Positions 52,095 to 59,761 of a stretch of DNA of 64,000 nt are shown piece after piece (the first letter of the stretch is position 1; every line of letters starts with the position of its first letter). Under the pieces are notes generated by a model. The model saw only the letters and a list, made by a program, of their open reading frames with translations, made no database searches and was not told where the DNA came from. The translations under genes and the position numbers were made by a program. The DNA comes from RHKX01 sp963745755 (lineage in GTDB: Bacteria > Actinomycetota > Thermoleophilia > Solirubrobacterales > 70-9), in assembly GCA_963745755.1 (NCBI GenBank), contig CAVUYP010000001.1:682001-746000 (forward strand), in the 5' to 3' direction.

Positions 52095-53441
52095 TCAGTC
52101 GAGCAGCGACCTGAGGTCGGCCTCGAAGCCCGGGTAGCTGATCCGGGCGGCGCCGAAGTCGCGCACGGTCACGCCCTGCCGCGACGCCAGCCCGGCGACG
52201 GCGCCGAGCATCGCCAGCCGGTGATCGCCGCGGGAGTCGATCTCGCCGCCCCGCAGCCCGCCGCTGCCGGTGACGACGAAACCGTCCTCGAGCGCCTCGG
52301 CATCGCCGCCGATCGCGTTCAGGGCGTCGACGACGCCGGCGATCCGGTCCGACTCCTTGTGGCGCAGCTCGGCGGCCCCGGAGACCTTGGTCGTCCCCTC
52401 GGCGAAGCAACCGAGCAGACCGACGAGCGGCAGCTCGTCGATCGCCATCGCAACCTCGGCGGGCCCGACGAGCGCCGCCGCGAGCTCGCCGTGGCGAGCC
52501 CGCAGCGAGCCGACCGGCTCTCCCCCTTCGTGCCCCTGCTCGACGACCTCGACGTCGGCGCCCATCCGGTTGAGGATCCCGAGCAGGCCGATCCGGGTCG
52601 GGTTGACGCCGACCCCGTCGACGCGAACGTCGGCGCCGGGGACGATCAGCCCGGCGACGACGTGGAAGGCGGCCGAGGAGAGATCGCCAGGCACCGTCAT
52701 CGGCGGCAGCGCGATCCGCTCGGCGGGTCCGATCCCGATCGTGGCGGCGATCGGGTCGGTCGGCAGGCTCGGCCGCTCCCGCTCGACCCTGACGTCGGCG
52801 CCGGCGGCGCGCAGCATCCGCTCGCTGTGGTCGCGGGTCGCGGCCGGCTCGCGGACCGTCGTCCGGCCGTCGGCGAGGAGCCCGGCCAGCAGCAGGCACG
52901 ACTTCACCTGGGCCGAGGCGATCGGCAGCTCATAGTGGATCGCCCGCAGCCGCCGCCCCTCGATCGCGACCGGCGGCCGGCCGTCGGCGGCCGTCTCCAC
53001 CTCCGCCCCCATCTCCGCGAGCGGGACGGCGATCCGGCCCATCGGCCGGGCGCGGATCGACTCGTCGCCGTCGAGGACGAACCGGCGGCCCTCCTGGCCG
53101 GCGAGGAGCCCGGCCAGGAGCCTGATCAGCGTTCCGGCGTTGCCGACGTCGATCATCCCGCCGGACGGCGGCGCGGCACCGCGCAGCCCGAAACCCTCGA
53201 TCGTGACCGACAGCGCTCCGTCGCCGCCGAGCTCGGTGCCGACCGTGGCGCCGAGCGCCGCGGCGGCCGCCAGTGAGCTGCGGGTGTCGGCCGAGTCGAG
53301 GTAGCGGCCGATCCGCGTCTCGCCCTCGCCGAAGGCGCCGAGCAGCGCCGCCCGGTGGGAGATCGACTTGTCGGGCGGCGCCAGCAGCCGGCCGGTGAGC
53401 GAGCCGGCCGGAGCGAAGTGGGCGTCGACGCCGTTGCCCAT
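52095..53441 (-). CDS. aroA: 3-phosphoshikimate 1-carboxyvinyltransferase (EPSP synthase)
   Basis: Sixth step of the shikimate pathway; about 448 residues. L-A-P-P-D-K-S-I-S-H-R-A-A-L-L at the start, G-N-A-G-T-L-I-R-L-L-A-G, and L-R-H-K-E-S-D-R-I near the end carry the active-site Lys/Arg. The start overlaps the tyrA stop by one base (T-G-A-T-G). Follows tyrA in the aroH-hisC-aroF-tyrA-aroA run. Confidence 0.95.
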   Translation of the reverse strand: MGNGVDAHFAPAGSLTGRLLAPPDKSISHRAALLGAFGEGETRIGRYLDSADTRSSLAAAAALGATVGTELGGDGALSVTIEGFGLRGAAPPSGGMIDVGNAGTLIRLLAGLLAGQEGRRFVLDGDESIRARPMGRIAVPLAEMGAEVETAADGRPPVAIEGRRLRAIHYELPIASAQVKSCLLLAGLLADGRTTVREPAATRDHSERMLRAAGADVRVERERPSLPTDPIAATIGIGPAERIALPPMTVPGDLSSAAFHVVAGLIVPGADVRVDGVGVNPTRIGLLGILNRMGADVEVVEQGHEGGEPVGSLRARHGELAAALVGPAEVAMAIDELPLVGLLGCFAEGTTKVSGAAELRHKESDRIAGVVDALNAIGGDAEALEDGFVVTGSGGLRGGEIDSRGDHRLAMLGAVAGLASRQGVTVRDFGAARISYPGFEADLRSLLD

Positions 53442-54577
53442 CAGCCGGCTTCGGCGATCGGCGCGACCTCGTGACCGAGGCCGGCGACGACCTCGGCGGC
53501 CTGCCGAGCCTCCTCGAGGCCGGCGATCCACAGCGAGATCGCCCCGGTCCGGCGGTCGGCGGCGGGAAACAGCGACATGTCCTCGATGTTGACCCCGGCG
53601 CGGCCGAGCGCCAGGGCGATCTCGGCAACGGTGCCGGGGCGGTTCTCGACCGCGACCCGGAGCTCGACGAGCGGCGCCGCCGTGAGGTCGGCCTCGAGCA
53701 TCGCTCGGCGATCCTCGCGGGCCGATTGCTGCCAGGCCGCGATCGCCGCCCGGTCGCCGCCGGCGATCAGCTCCGAGGCCTCCCGCAGGCGGGTGGCGAC
53801 GTCGTCGATCTCGGCCGCCACGGCGGCCGAGTTGGAGCTGAAGATGTCGGCCCAGACGGCCGGGTTGGCGCCGGCGACCCGGGTCGCGTCGCGGAAGCTG
53901 CGGCCGACCTCGGGCCGGCGCTCGCCCTCGCTGCCGACCGAGGTGGCGGCGGTGGCGGCGAGGACGTTGGCGAGGACATGCGGAAGGTGGCTGATCGCGG
54001 CCATCTCGCGGTCGTGCAGCTCGGCGTCGATCGCCATCGGGCGGGCGCCGATCCCGGCGAGAACGCCGTGCAGGCGATCGAACAGCACCCCCTGGGAGCG
54101 CTCGGTCGGCGTCAGGTACCAGCGGGCCCCTTCGAACAGGTCCTGTCGCGACCCCTCGACCCCGGCGGTCTCGGCACCGGCCAGCGGATGGCCGCCGATG
54201 AATCGATCGGCGTCGGCATCGGCGGCCATCGCCGTGACCAGCGAGTGCTTCGTCGAGCCGACGTCGCTGACGACCGCCGCCGGTCCCGACTCGCGAAGCG
54301 CCGCTGCGGCGAGATCGGCGAGCGCCGCAACCGGCGCCGCGCAGAAGACCACGTCCGCCCCCGCCACCGCGGCGGCGACGGAATCGCAGGCCCGGTCGAC
54401 GGCGCCGAGCTCGGCGGCCCGCCGGCAGTTGTCGGGGTCGGGGTCGTAGCCGGCGACTTCGGCCCCGAGCCGGTGCCGGGCGGCGAGCCCGATCGACCCG
54501 CCGATCAGGCCGACGCCGAGTACCGCGATCCGGGGCGGATGATCGGAGCTGCCGGCCACCGGGCGATCATTGCTCAA
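53441..54577 (-). CDS. tyrA: Prephenate dehydrogenase with ACT domain
   Basis: Tyrosine branch enzyme; 378 residues. Rossmann motif V-L-G-V-G-L-I-G-G-S-I-G-L-A near the start and S-D-V-G-S-T-K plus G-G-H-P-L-A-G in the catalytic part. The C-terminal ~90 residues form an ACT domain (V-E-N-R-P-G-T-V-A-E-I), suggesting feedback by tyrosine. The start is a TTG in a TTGA overlap with the aroF stop; a GTG six codons later is possible. Confidence 0.9.
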   Translation of the reverse strand: MSNDRPVAGSSDHPPRIAVLGVGLIGGSIGLAARHRLGAEVAGYDPDPDNCRRAAELGAVDRACDSVAAAVAGADVVFCAAPVAALADLAAAALRESGPAAVVSDVGSTKHSLVTAMAADADADRFIGGHPLAGAETAGVEGSRQDLFEGARWYLTPTERSQGVLFDRLHGVLAGIGARPMAIDAELHDREMAAISHLPHVLANVLAATAATSVGSEGERRPEVGRSFRDATRVAGANPAVWADIFSSNSAAVAAEIDDVATRLREASELIAGGDRAAIAAWQQSAREDRRAMLEADLTAAPLVELRVAVENRPGTVAEIALALGRAGVNIEDMSLFPAADRRTGAISLWIAGLEEARQAAEVVAGLGHEVAPIAEAG

Positions 54578-55410
54578 ACGGGCACCGGCGCGTCCCGCGC
54601 CGCCACCTCGGCGACCCGGCGGACCCGGTCGGCGTAGGCGCCGAAGCCCGACGCGGGCAGCGCCTGGGCGCCGTCGCAGATCGCGTTGGCGGGATCGTCG
54701 TGGACCTCGACGATGATCCCGTCGGCGCCGGCGGCGGCCGCGGCCAGCGACATCGGCTCGACCCAGTCGCGGCGGCCGGGAGCGTGGCTGGGGTCGACGA
54801 CGACGGGCAGGTGGCTGCGCTCCTGCAACGCCGGCACGGCGAGCAGGTCGAGGGTGAAGCGGTAGGCCGTCTCGTGGGTGCGGATGCCGCGCTCGCAGAG
54901 GATCACGCGCTCGTTTCCCTCCTTGAGCACGTACTCCGACGCCATCAGCAGCTCGTCGAGCGTCGCCGACAGCCCGCGCTTGAGCAGGACCGCGCAGTCG
55001 CTGCGCCCGAGCTCGCTCAGCAGCGGGTAGTTCTGCATGTTCCGGGCGCCGACCTGGACGACGTCGGCGACCGCGGCGACCTCGGCGACGTCGCGGACGT
55101 CGATCAGCTCGGTGACGATCGGCAACCCGGTCCGGCGCTTCGCCTCGGCGAGGATCGCCAGGCCCTCGCGACCGAGGCCCTGGAACGAGTACGGGGAGCT
55201 GCGCGGCTTGTAGGCACCGCCGCGCAGCATCGACGCCCCCTCGGCGGCGACGATGTCGGCGACCGCGATCGTCTGCTCGCGGCTCTCGACGGTGCAGGGC
55301 CCGGCGATCAGCGTGAAGCCGGCGCCGACCGTGTGGCCGGCGACGTCGAAGCTGGTTCGCACCCCGTCCCGCGATCGGGAGGAGGCGAGTTCGTAATCGG
55401 TGGTCGACAT
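54574..55410 (-). CDS. aroF: 3-deoxy-7-phosphoheptulonate synthase (DAHP synthase, AroF/AroA-Bs type)
   Basis: First committed step of aromatic amino acid synthesis, PEP + E4P to DAHP; 278 residues, no fused chorismate mutase. Shows A-G-P-C-T-V-E-S, A-Y-K-P-R-S-S-P-Y-S-F-Q-G-L-G, L-C-E-R-G-I-R-T-H and V-D-P-S-H-A-P-G. The SD A-A-A-G-G lies about eight bases before the ATG. A 34-codon leader with Tyr/Trp/Phe codons and competing stems precedes it, so expression is probably attenuated by aromatic amino acids. It overlaps tyrA by four bases. Confidence 0.94.
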   Translation of the reverse strand: MSTTDYELASSRSRDGVRTSFDVAGHTVGAGFTLIAGPCTVESREQTIAVADIVAAEGASMLRGGAYKPRSSPYSFQGLGREGLAILAEAKRRTGLPIVTELIDVRDVAEVAAVADVVQVGARNMQNYPLLSELGRSDCAVLLKRGLSATLDELLMASEYVLKEGNERVILCERGIRTHETAYRFTLDLLAVPALQERSHLPVVVDPSHAPGRRDWVEPMSLAAAAAGADGIIVEVHDDPANAICDGAQALPASGFGAYADRVRRVAEVAARDAPVPV

Positions 55411-55433
55411 TGGCGGTGCCTTTCGGATCGGTC

Positions 55434-55514
55434 CGGACGCGAACGGCCGGCGGGTACTGGCGTTACGGGGTTCGGGGGCTGCGTTCCGGTCCGCCCGCCG
55501 AGGCGGACGCGAAC
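55434..55514 (-). promoter_or_regulatory. Candidate attenuator stems between leader peptide and aroF
   Basis: In the transcript, segment 1 (55504-55514) and segment 3 (55434-55444) are the identical 11-mer GUUCGCGUCCG. Segment 2 (55483-55493), CGGACCGGAAC, can pair with either, 9 of 11 bases in both cases. The 1:2 stem extends to 11 pairs in two helices (GUUC...GUCCGCC with GGCGGAC...GAAC) around a 6-base loop. Segment 1 starts seven bases after the leader stop, where a ribosome stalled on the aromatic codons would cover it. Segment 3 ends 23 bases before the aroF ATG. No T-run is seen, so the output may be translational or Rho-dependent. Confidence 0.65.
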
Positions 55515-55521
55515 CGGAGGC

Positions 55522-55626
55522 CTAGGTAAATCGCCAGTAGCGATACGAGCGGCGACGGGCACGACGGGGAACGCCTGCGGGCGCGGCTGCGCCGGAGCGG
55601 CGGGCGGTGGTCGTCATGCGTGCCAT
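55522..55626 (-). CDS. Aromatic amino acid leader peptide upstream of aroF
   Basis: 34-codon open frame: it starts M-A-R-M-T-T-T, continues with an Ala/Pro/Arg-rich middle (A-G-V-P-R-R-A-R-R-R) and ends S-Y-R-Y-W-R-F-T followed by TAG. Codons 28, 30, 31 and 33 are Tyr, Tyr, Trp and Phe, the only aromatic residues in the peptide and all within its last seven. A second in-frame ATG is at 55617. No Shine-Dalgarno is visible, but a -10-like box sits so that transcription would start at or next to the ATG (leaderless). This is the classic form of an attenuator peptide, here apparently sensing all three aromatic amino acids at the gene for the pathway's first enzyme. Confidence 0.75.
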   Translation of the reverse strand: MARMTTTARRSGAAAPAGVPRRARRRSYRYWRFT

Positions 55627-55633
55627 GGGACTG

Positions 55634-55662
55634 TTTCTAGCACGGGGCCGGTGCGGCCGCAA
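55634..55662 (-). promoter_or_regulatory. Predicted promoter of the aroF leader
   Basis: On the minus strand TTGCGG (55662-55657) and TAGAAA (55639-55634) are separated by exactly 17 bases. Seven bases then lead to the leader ATG at 55626, which would place transcription start at or within a couple of bases of the start codon. The -35 half overlaps a 19-base near-palindrome (CCGGTTGCGGCCGCACCGG) just after the hisC stop, which could be a terminator for hisC or a protein-binding site. Confidence 0.5.
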
Positions 55663-55672
55663 CCGGCGGGGC

Positions 55673-56764
55673 TCAGAGCAGCTCGGCGAGAGCCGCGAGG
55701 AATCGGCGGTTCTCGGCCTCGGTCCCGTAGCTGACGCGGATGTGGCCGGGGCCGCCGAGCGGCGTCCCGGCGCGGACGATCACGCCGCGCCTCCCGAGAC
55801 CCTCGACGATCTCCGCCTCGTCGCGGTCGCCGAGGTCGACCCAGGAGAAGTTCGTCTGCGTGTCGGCGGTGCTCAGGCCGAGGTCGTGGAGGCCCTCCTC
55901 GACGGTGATCCGACCGACGATCGTCCGCTCGACCCGGTCGATGACGTCGTCGCTGTGCAGCAGCGCCTCCGCCCCGGCGGCCTGGGCGAGCAGGTTGACG
56001 CTGAACGGCTGGCGGACGGCGTCGACCGCAGCCCGGAAGCGGGCCGAGCCGAGCGCGTAGCCGCAGCGCAGGCCGGCGAGGCCGTAGACCTTGCTGAAGG
56101 TTCGCAGCAGGACCAGGTTCGGGTGATCGGCGAGCAGGTCGACGGTGGCGTCGGGATGGTCGAGCACCTGCATCTCGACGTAGGCCTCGTCGAGGATCAC
56201 GGTGACGTGATCGGGGACGCGATCGAGGAAGGCCGCGATCGCGTCGGGAGGCAGGCAGGTGCCGGTCGGGTTGTTGGGGTTGCAGACGAGGACGAGCTGG
56301 GTGGCGGCCGTGATCTCGGTCGCCATCGCCTCGAGATCGTGCTCGTAGGCGTCGTTGAGCGGCACCCGGATCTCGCGGGCGCCGGCGAGCGGCGCCAGCT
56401 GCGGGTACATCGAAAACGACGGCCAGGCGTAGACGATCTCGGCGCCCGGCTCGCAGAGCGCCAGGGCCGCGGCGAGGAGGATCTCGCAGGACCCGTTGGC
56501 GACCGCGATCGAACCCGGCTCGAGCTCGAAGCGGTCGGCGATGCGGCGGCGCAGCAGCGATGCGTGCTGGTCCGGGTAGCGGTTCGCTCCGATCGCCGCC
56601 TGCTGGATCGCCTCCAGCACCGCCGGATGCGGGCCCCACGGCGACTCGTTGGAGGCGAGCTTGATGACATCCGAGGACTCGTAGGTGCGGCGGGCGCGAT
56701 CGATGTCCATGCCGCCCTCGTAGTGAGGGAGCTCGGCGAGCTTCTTGGCGAACCTGACGCTCAT
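55673..56764 (-). CDS. Histidinol-phosphate/aromatic aminotransferase (HisC-like)
   Basis: PLP-dependent fold-type I aminotransferase; 363 residues. S-N-E-S-P-W-G-P-H near the start, C-N-P-N-N-P-T-G, D-E-A-Y-V-E-M-Q and the PLP Lys in T-F-S-K-V-Y-G-L-A-G-L-R are all present. Sequence places it with HisC. The position between chorismate mutase (aroH) and aroF-tyrA suggests it works as an aromatic aminotransferase, as some HisC-like enzymes do. Specificity is inference. Confidence 0.88.
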   Translation of the reverse strand: MSVRFAKKLAELPHYEGGMDIDRARRTYESSDVIKLASNESPWGPHPAVLEAIQQAAIGANRYPDQHASLLRRRIADRFELEPGSIAVANGSCEILLAAALALCEPGAEIVYAWPSFSMYPQLAPLAGAREIRVPLNDAYEHDLEAMATEITAATQLVLVCNPNNPTGTCLPPDAIAAFLDRVPDHVTVILDEAYVEMQVLDHPDATVDLLADHPNLVLLRTFSKVYGLAGLRCGYALGSARFRAAVDAVRQPFSVNLLAQAAGAEALLHSDDVIDRVERTIVGRITVEEGLHDLGLSTADTQTNFSWVDLGDRDEAEIVEGLGRRGVIVRAGTPLGGPGHIRVSYGTEAENRRFLAALAELL

Positions 56765-56774
56765 CGTCCGGCCG

Positions 56775-57149
56775 CTACTGCGCCGACTTCAGGTCGGAGC
56801 GAAGGTCGGCGGTTGCGCCGAGGTAGACGTGGGACGGAACGTGATCGGAGGGCGCGTAGTAGTGCAGCATCGTCCTGATCACGCGCTCCATCGCGCCCGG
56901 CACGGCGATCTCGCGGGCGCAGAGCAGCGGCACCGAGTCGAGGCCGAGCTCGCGGGCCGCGAAGGCGGGAAACTCGGCGTCGAGGTCGTTCGTCGAGGTG
57001 AAGATGCAGCTGACCATCCGGCCCGGCTCGAGGTCGTTGCGGCGGATCAGCTCACGGAGCAGCTCGTCGGTCGCGGCGAGGATCGCCCCGCGCTCGTTGG
57101 CCGCCGCCTGCACGGCACCGCGCAGGGCGAAGATCCGCTCGCCGCTCAT
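56775..57149 (-). CDS. aroH: Chorismate mutase, AroH class
   Basis: Converts chorismate to prephenate; about 124 residues, like the 127-residue Bacillus AroH. A-L-R-G-A-V gives the first active-site Arg. C-A-R-E-I-A-V-P-G-A supplies the Glu and V-I-R-T-M-L the second Arg, with H-V-Y-L the Tyr. I use the ATG at 57149; one at 57188 would overlap rluB. Lies between rluB and the hisC-like gene. Confidence 0.9.
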   Translation of the reverse strand: MSGERIFALRGAVQAAANERGAILAATDELLRELIRRNDLEPGRMVSCIFTSTNDLDAEFPAFAARELGLDSVPLLCAREIAVPGAMERVIRTMLHYYAPSDHVPSHVYLGATADLRSDLKSAQ

Positions 57150-57174
57150 CGCCGTCGCCGTCGGTCGCTTCCGT

Positions 57175-57870
57175 TCATCGCCCCGCATCCTTCCAGAGCC
57201 GCCGCAGCTCCGATTGCGAGAGCCGCCGGGCTCGGCCGGGAGGCAGGTCGCCGAGCGCGAGCGACGCGAAGCGGGTCCGTTCCAGCGCCGCCACCTCGTT
57301 GCCGACCCGCTCGAGCATCCGCCGCACCTGGCGGTTGCGCCCCTCGCGGATCGTGACCTCGATCTCGCGGGCGGAGCGCCGCCGCACCTCGGCCGGCGCG
57401 GTCGGCCCGTCGTCGAGCTCGACCCCCTCCCGCAGCCGCTCGATCTCCCCGTTCGATATCGGGGCGCGGAGCCGCGCCCGGTAGGTCTTCGGCACCCCGT
57501 AGCGGGGATGGGTGAGCAGGTTGGCGAGCTCGCCGTCGTTGGTCAGCAGGATCAGCCCGGTCGAGTCGGCATCGAGACGGCCGACCGGGTAGAGCCGGCG
57601 CTCCGATGCGACCAGGTCGGTGACGGCGCGGCGGCGGCCCGGCTCGTCGGCGGTCGAGGTGACGTCGAGCGGTTTGTTGAGGGCCCAGGTCTCGCGCGGT
57701 TCCGGCCCGATCGGGCGGCCGTCGAAGGCGACGTCGCTGCCGGCGTCAACGTCCCGGGCCGGGTCGGTGACGACGGCGCCGGCGACCGTCACCCGGCCGG
57801 CCGCGATCAGCTGCTCGGACGCCCGCCGCGAGGCGACGCCGCAGTGGGCCAGGTACTTGACGAGCCGCAT
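57175..57870 (-). CDS. rluB: Pseudouridine synthase RluB family
   Basis: Modifies 23S rRNA (U2605 in E. coli). 231 residues: S4 domain (Y-L-A-H-C-G-V-A-S-R-R-A-S-E-Q-L) followed by the catalytic domain with G-R-L-D-A-D-S-T-G-L-I-L-L-T-N-D-G, whose first Asp is the nucleophile. C-terminal R-N-R-Q-V-R-R-M-L is typical. Follows the ACT-domain gene by one base; scpA-scpB-rluB is a widespread order. Confidence 0.93.
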   Translation of the reverse strand: MRLVKYLAHCGVASRRASEQLIAAGRVTVAGAVVTDPARDVDAGSDVAFDGRPIGPEPRETWALNKPLDVTSTADEPGRRRAVTDLVASERRLYPVGRLDADSTGLILLTNDGELANLLTHPRYGVPKTYRARLRAPISNGEIERLREGVELDDGPTAPAEVRRRSAREIEVTIREGRNRQVRRMLERVGNEVAALERTRFASLALGDLPPGRARRLSQSELRRLWKDAGR

Positions 57871-57871
57871 C

Positions 57872-58273
57872 TCAGCCGGCGGCGACCGCCCCGCCGAGCC
57901 GATGGCCGGCGGCGCGCAGGGCCGCGACGGCGTCGTCGAGCTGCGACTGCGGAACGAGCACGTAGTCGGTGTCGAACGTCGAGACGGCGAAGATCGGCAC
58001 CGCGGCCGCGGCGAGCGGCACCGCGATCGAAGCGAGGACGCCGGTCAGCCCGTGGTCGAGGACGCCGTCGACGACGAGGGCGCGCCAGCCCGGCGACAGC
58101 TCGGCGCCGGCCGGAGCCGACTCCGGGTCGCAGATGATCGACGTCTCGTTCGCGGTCGCCGTGACCGCGAGCATGCCGGCGCCGGGGCGCAGCCGATCGG
58201 GAACCGCGGCACCGGCGGCGAGGCGGACGACGGCGAGCTCGCCGTCGAGGACGGTCAGATCGACGCCGCTCAA
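57872..58273 (-). CDS. ACT domain-containing protein
   Basis: About 133 residues from a TTG in a TTGA overlap with the scpB stop. The sequence has two ACT-like halves (L-T-V-L-D-G-E-L-A-V-V-R-L and V-D-G-V-L-D-H-G-L-T-G-V-L-A-S-I), close to the ACT_7/CASTOR type used to sense amino acids. No catalytic domain is attached. Its place ahead of the aromatic amino acid genes invites a sensing role, but that is inference. Confidence 0.8.
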   Translation of the reverse strand: MSGVDLTVLDGELAVVRLAAGAAVPDRLRPGAGMLAVTATANETSIICDPESAPAGAELSPGWRALVVDGVLDHGLTGVLASIAVPLAAAAVPIFAVSTFDTDYVLVPQSQLDDAVAALRAAGHRLGGAVAAG

Positions 58274-58860
58274 GGGGCGGCGCGCTGCTCGCCGGCCTTG
58301 AGCAGCCGCTCGCGCAGCTCGGCCGCGTCCTCGGGCGTCGGGTCGAAGGCGGAGACGTCGGGAAGGTCCTCGAGGCCGTTGAGGCCGAAGAGCCGCTCGA
58401 ACAGCTCCGTCGTCCGGTAGATGACCGCGCCGAACCGCGACCGCCCGGCCTCCTCGATCAACCCGCGCTCGCTGAGCGTCTGCACGCCCGACTCCGAGCT
58501 GACCCCGCGGATCCGCGCGATCTCCGGCCGTGAGACCGGCTGCAGGTAGGCGACGATCGCCAGGGTCTCCGCCTGGGCGGCGGTCAGCGGCGGCGTCTTC
58601 GGGCGCGCCAGCAGCCGCCGGGCGGGGTGCTCGGCGGCGGGGTCGGTGGCGAGCGCGAACCCGCCCGCGACCTCGCGGAGGACGATCCCGCGGCGCCCCG
58701 GGGCGAGCTCCTCGGCGAGCAGGTCGAGGGCGTTGCGGATCTGCACCTCGCCGACCTCGCAGGCGTCGATCAGGTCGCCGACCGGTACCGGGTCCGGCGA
58801 CAGGAAGAGCAGCGCCTCGACGACCCGGGCGAGCTCGGCGGCGCTGCCGTCGGCGGTCAT
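58270..58860 (-). CDS. scpB: Segregation and condensation protein B
   Basis: 196 residues. Two winged-helix domains (V-V-E-A-L-L-F-L-S-P-D-P-V at the start; L-A-I-V-A-Y-L-Q-P-V-S-R-P-E-I-A-R-I-R-G-V in the middle). ScpB dimers bind ScpA and the Smc heads. Overlaps scpA by four bases and the ACT gene by four. Its sequence looks normal although the Smc it should serve is unusually short. Confidence 0.93.
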   Translation of the reverse strand: MTADGSAAELARVVEALLFLSPDPVPVGDLIDACEVGEVQIRNALDLLAEELAPGRRGIVLREVAGGFALATDPAAEHPARRLLARPKTPPLTAAQAETLAIVAYLQPVSRPEIARIRGVSSESGVQTLSERGLIEEAGRSRFGAVIYRTTELFERLFGLNGLEDLPDVSAFDPTPEDAAELRERLLKAGEQRAAP

Positions 58861-59615
58861 TTCGCCGCTCCCCCGGCGGAGCGCCCGCCGGCCACGGCGC
58901 CGGCGGTGATCTCGATCGGGCCGAAGTTCTCACCCTGCGACCAGCTCGCCTCGCCCTTCTTGTGAAGCTCGAGCAGCGCGAAGATCGTCACCGCCTGGGT
59001 GAGCCGGTCCTCGCCGCCGAACGCCTCGTCGAAGTCGACCCGCGTCGCCCGCCTGAGCAGGCCGCGGAGGACGTCGACCCGCAGCTCGAGCGAGACGGTC
59101 GGGCGGATGTGGCTGGTGTCGACGACCGGCGGGGGCGTCAGCAGGTCGCCGAGCGCGAGGCCGATCCGGTCCGGGTCGTAGGCCTGCCGCGACGCCTGCA
59201 GCGAGACCCGGCGCAGCTCGAGCGGCAACGGCGCCGAGCGGTACAGGTACGGCGACTCGCGGCTGAAGCGGCGGCTGAGCTCGGTGCCGGCGTCCTTGTA
59301 GCGGCGGTACTCGAGCATCCGCGCGAGCAGCTCGTCTGCCGCCTCCTCGGGGCCGAGGTCGAGCTCCGGCTCCTCCTCGGTCGGCAGCATCAGCCGCGAT
59401 TTCAGCTCGAGCAGCGCCGCGATCAGGACGAGGAACTCGGTCGCGGCCTCGAGGTCGAGCTCGCCCTCGGCGTCGAGGTGCTCCATGTAGGCGAGGACGA
59501 TCGCGCCGAGCTCGACCTCGAGCAGGCTGATCTCCTCGCGGAGGACGATCGCCAGCAGCAGATCGAAGGGCCCTGCGAAGACGTCGAGGTCGAGCTCGAG
59601 GTCGGCGGTGCGCAC
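58857..59615 (-). CDS. scpA: Segregation and condensation protein A
   Basis: Kleisin that bridges Smc heads; about 252 residues from a GTG. The N-terminal F-A-G-P-F-D-L-L-L-A-I-V-L-R-E-E-I block binds the Smc neck; E-F-L-V-L-I-A-A-L-L-E-L-K-S-R-L-M-L-P follows, and the C-terminal winged helix (V-T-I-F-A-L-L-E-L-H-K-K-G) binds the cap. It is full length, so the condensin partner is expected to be working. Confidence 0.93.
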   Translation of the reverse strand: MRTADLELDLDVFAGPFDLLLAIVLREEISLLEVELGAIVLAYMEHLDAEGELDLEAATEFLVLIAALLELKSRLMLPTEEEPELDLGPEEAADELLARMLEYRRYKDAGTELSRRFSRESPYLYRSAPLPLELRRVSLQASRQAYDPDRIGLALGDLLTPPPVVDTSHIRPTVSLELRVDVLRGLLRRATRVDFDEAFGGEDRLTQAVTIFALLELHKKGEASWSQGENFGPIEITAGAVAGGRSAGGAAK

Positions 59616-59761
59616 GGGCCCAAGATTAGGCCCGGCGCCGGTCGGTGGGCCGTCGCGGCGGCGCCGGCCGGCGCGATCGCCGGTCCCTGTCTCCGCAATT
59701 CGCGGCGAACTCGGCGATCCCACCTCGGTCCGCAGGCGCCCGCGGCTCTGGCCGGCGCCGG
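59616..59761. other. Gap between trpS and scpA
   Basis: 146 bases, uniformly GC-rich. It probably carries the scpA promoter. I see no clear signal or inverted repeat beyond a few G-C-C-G-G-C-G-type runs. Confidence 0.35.
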
